The notes under the pieces were generated by a model. That model did not search any database and was not told where the DNA came from. It was given only the letters and a program-made list of their open reading frames with translations. Shown here in pieces: positions 63,101 to 64,000 of a DNA stretch of 64,000 nt (the first letter of the stretch is position 1; every line of letters begins with the position of its first letter). The stretch is from Apostichopus japonicus (taxonomy: Eukaryota > Echinodermata > Holothuroidea > Aspidochirotida > Stichopodidae), in assembly GCF_037975245.1 (NCBI RefSeq), contig NC_092574.1, positions 12,365,213 to 12,429,212 on the forward strand, read 5' to 3'. The translations under genes and the position numbers were made by a program.

Positions 63101-63753
63101 ACACCCTGAAAGCTAAGGTAACAGATTATACCTTTAGCGATAGAAACTAACATAGTCTAGATGTATCAATACTTCTAGACTCCTAGATGTTAGGCATTTG
63201 TTCATTTAAAAATGCAGAAAGGTAGATAATCCGAAAACTGTAATAGCTAGAGAAACATTTCTTGCACTTGGAATGTTCCTGTTTTTGTTGGAACTAAGCA
63301 TTTCCAGACTAAACTTTTTGCTTAATCTCATCCTTTAAAAGTGATCTTGTAAGTTAACTTTTGCAATTACAACTTCCTTTACTTTACGATGTACAGAATG
63401 TGTGCTTGGTATACAGCGCCTACTGAAAAGTGGCCTATATTTATTACACACAACTGTTCAGGCAGTGACATTCGGCTGTAACTAATGCAATATGCCCCCT
63501 TTAACTGTTTGGCTTTAGAGAATTTACAATTACACTGAACATGAAGAAAAATAACCTGTGTAACAACTCATGTAGACTAATTCCAACTTTACAAGTGGAG
63601 ATTGAAGATTAGTAACCATGAGTTCACTGAATGATACAAATCCATCTCTTTCTTTTACAGCTGGAAGGAATAGAAATATCTCAGAAGCGACATGACGGCC
63701 AGCAAAACAAAGAAATGCACCTGATGCAGGACCAGCTGCAGAGTAAAACTGAG
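57160..63753 (+). CDS. HMMR: Hyaluronan-mediated motility receptor-like (HMMR/RHAMM), multi-exon, 3' end outside window
   Basis: HMMR is a long coiled-coil microtubule and centrosome protein needed for spindle orientation. In vertebrates it also binds hyaluronan. Six exons give 192 codons. The start MSFPKAKRF equals the family's MSFPKA start. PAPDQYNV corresponds to human PSPGAYDV. TTERFKEPK corresponds to human SQRFKQQK. The charged heptad-rich coil (LEGNLQRTLKEKTEIQAALA, TEKQLLDTTKARDTLKAK) aligns with human LEARLNAALREKTSL...LEKQLIELTRTNELLKSK. All splice phases agree. The C-terminal hyaluronan-binding and centrosome-targeting region lies past the right edge. It is divergently transcribed from C3, with the two start codons 5.0 kb apart. 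The span includes introns; exons are listed separately. Confidence 0.85.
57655..58435. mobile_element. Foldback element with TTTCCGC repeats (HMMR intron 1)
   Basis: The left end near 57660 (TTTTCCACATACGTTACTTT) and the right end, reverse strand near 58430 (TTTTCCGCACACGTTACTTT), are inverted. Each side also carries TTTCCGCT and GCGGAAAACAC motifs that fold on themselves. Target duplication not resolved. Confidence 0.6.
59362..59457 (+). CDS. HMMR: HMMR exon 2
   Basis: Encodes DTTPAPDQYNVSASAKPQGV then ALPTTERFKEPK. The P-x-P-x-x-Y-x-V motif is conserved near the N terminus of HMMR. Acceptor TTTGTAG, donor GTACAG. Confidence 0.88.
59615..59799. repeat. Direct repeat left of the CR1-like fragment
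   Basis: GGTGCTTGTACGGAATGTAC through GAAACATGTTAATGTGTT is repeated almost exactly at 60334-60535, on the other side of the retroelement. The repeat is far longer than a normal target duplication. Confidence 0.88.
59800..60333 (+). pseudogene. 3' end of a CR1/jockey-like non-LTR retrotransposon (HMMR intron 2)
   Basis: The open frame to the stop at 60238 encodes NWNPYFAKDKEVLEKVQMRS, LTTLELRRLRGDLIQVFKIV, RGHCLKLQKSHRRIN, FFSNRVVNEWNGLPEKVELA and NGFKNALDKHF. This is the conserved C-terminal tail after the reverse transcriptase in CR1-like elements. It is followed by a short 3' UTR ending CTACTAAACTAAACTA. It is 5' truncated, so this is a dead copy. The reading frame is intact over about 145 codons, which suggests a fairly recent insertion. 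Confidence 0.85.
60334..60720. repeat. Direct repeat right of the CR1-like fragment, then ~75-bp tandem units
   Basis: The copy of 59615-59799 runs to about 60535. It is followed by units sharing GTTTGTTACTGGA, GAAACATGTTAATGTGTTTC and TTGTGGCCTTTGGTAATATA. Confidence 0.8.
60923..60999 (+). CDS. HMMR: HMMR exon 3
   Basis: Encodes LAPKSLNNTLLFMSPLRKVS then STESL, a low-complexity basic/Ser-rich linker. Acceptor CTTTAG, donor GTAAGT, ends phase 0. Confidence 0.82.
61357..62168. mobile_element. TTAA-flanked MITE (piggyBac/Kolobok-like)
   Basis: Ends AGCAGCATTTTGCGT and CGCAAAATGCTGCT are inverted repeats, flanked on both sides by TTAA (61353-61356 and 62169-62172). An internal duplication of ~230 bp repeats the GCATTTTGCGTTTGGTCG end near 61600. 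In HMMR intron 3. No transposase. Confidence 0.88.
62409..62489 (+). CDS. HMMR: HMMR exon 4
   Basis: Twenty-seven codons, PPSGSTQTKRRVSRSQDDRR then LKELESE. Ser/Arg-rich, then entry into the coiled coil. Acceptor CCACAG, donor GTAAGA, phase 0. Confidence 0.85.
62929..63117 (+). CDS. HMMR: HMMR exon 5: coiled coil
   Basis: Sixty-three codons from VQRLVKYQAYLDRQRQQEKD to ARDTLKAK with heptad spacing of Leu and many Glu/Lys/Gln. This is the best-conserved block with vertebrate HMMR. Acceptor GAAAG, donor GTAACA. Confidence 0.9.
63661..63753 (+). CDS. HMMR: HMMR exon 6: coiled coil
   Basis: Thirty-one codons, LEGIEISQKRHDGQQNKEMH to LQSKTE. Coiled-coil continuation. Acceptor TTACAG, donor GTCAGT, phase 0. 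Downstream exons are beyond 64000. Confidence 0.85.
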
Positions 63754-64000
63754 GTCAGTTATAAACCCTAATAAATAATGTAGACCTGTTTTAACATCCT
63801 TTCCTAACATGCTACTTTCTGACATGCTGGGTAACATATATATATATATATATATATATAAATTTAAGAAATTTGAAGTGGTTGTCCCCAGGACAACCAG
63901 CTCACCAATTTTTGGTTGTCCTGCTGAAATTTTGGTCGTCCTGTAAAGCTATAGTAATTTATCTTCAGAAAAAAATACTTGTTTGGGACTTCTAAGAAAC

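Overview
This is nuclear DNA from an animal. It is intron-rich and AT-rich, full of long (TA)n tracts and decayed transposons. The two recognisable genes, the C3 family resemblance and the repeat types (CR1-like retroelement, hAT-type MITEs, CACTA-like DNA transposon) point to an invertebrate deuterostome, most plausibly an echinoderm such as a sea cucumber. The species is an inference and no single motif proves it.

Gene 1 lies on the minus strand, from the start codon at 52147 down past the left edge. It is a complement component C3-like thioester protein. I traced 32 exons whose splice phases all agree except across one gap. They give a signal peptide, the MG-domain beta chain, a tetra-arginine beta/alpha cleavage site carried on a 42-nt exon, an anaphylatoxin-like segment, the CUB domain, the thioester domain (GCGEQ plus the His-x-Glu pair) and the start of the C-terminal receptor-binding domain. 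One small exon (expected between 41226 and 43546) was not found. The C345C end lies outside the window. About 1,498 codons are present.

The large intron at 14089-26533 is almost entirely one 11.35-kb element. It has CACTG...CAGTG ends, flanking TATA, and subterminal repeats at both ends. On the minus strand it carries at least two linked exons of an unfamiliar protein. Other introns hold tandem arrays (a two-unit higher-order minisatellite at 35.7-37.2 kb, a 207-bp duplication at 37.9-38.35 kb), several MITEs with clear target-site duplications, foldback elements, tRNA-derived SINE-like pieces and a Penelope-like remnant.

Region 52.3-57.1 kb is intergenic. It separates two head-to-head genes and is filled with nested MITEs, a pyrimidine tract and (TA)n arrays.

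Gene 2 lies on the plus strand, 57160 to beyond the right edge. It is HMMR/RHAMM, a coiled-coil spindle and centrosome protein. Six exons (192 codons) are in the window. Its introns carry a foldback element, a CR1-like retrotransposon 3' end inside a local duplication, and a TTAA-flanked MITE. The two genes have no obvious functional link: one is humoral immunity, the other mitosis.
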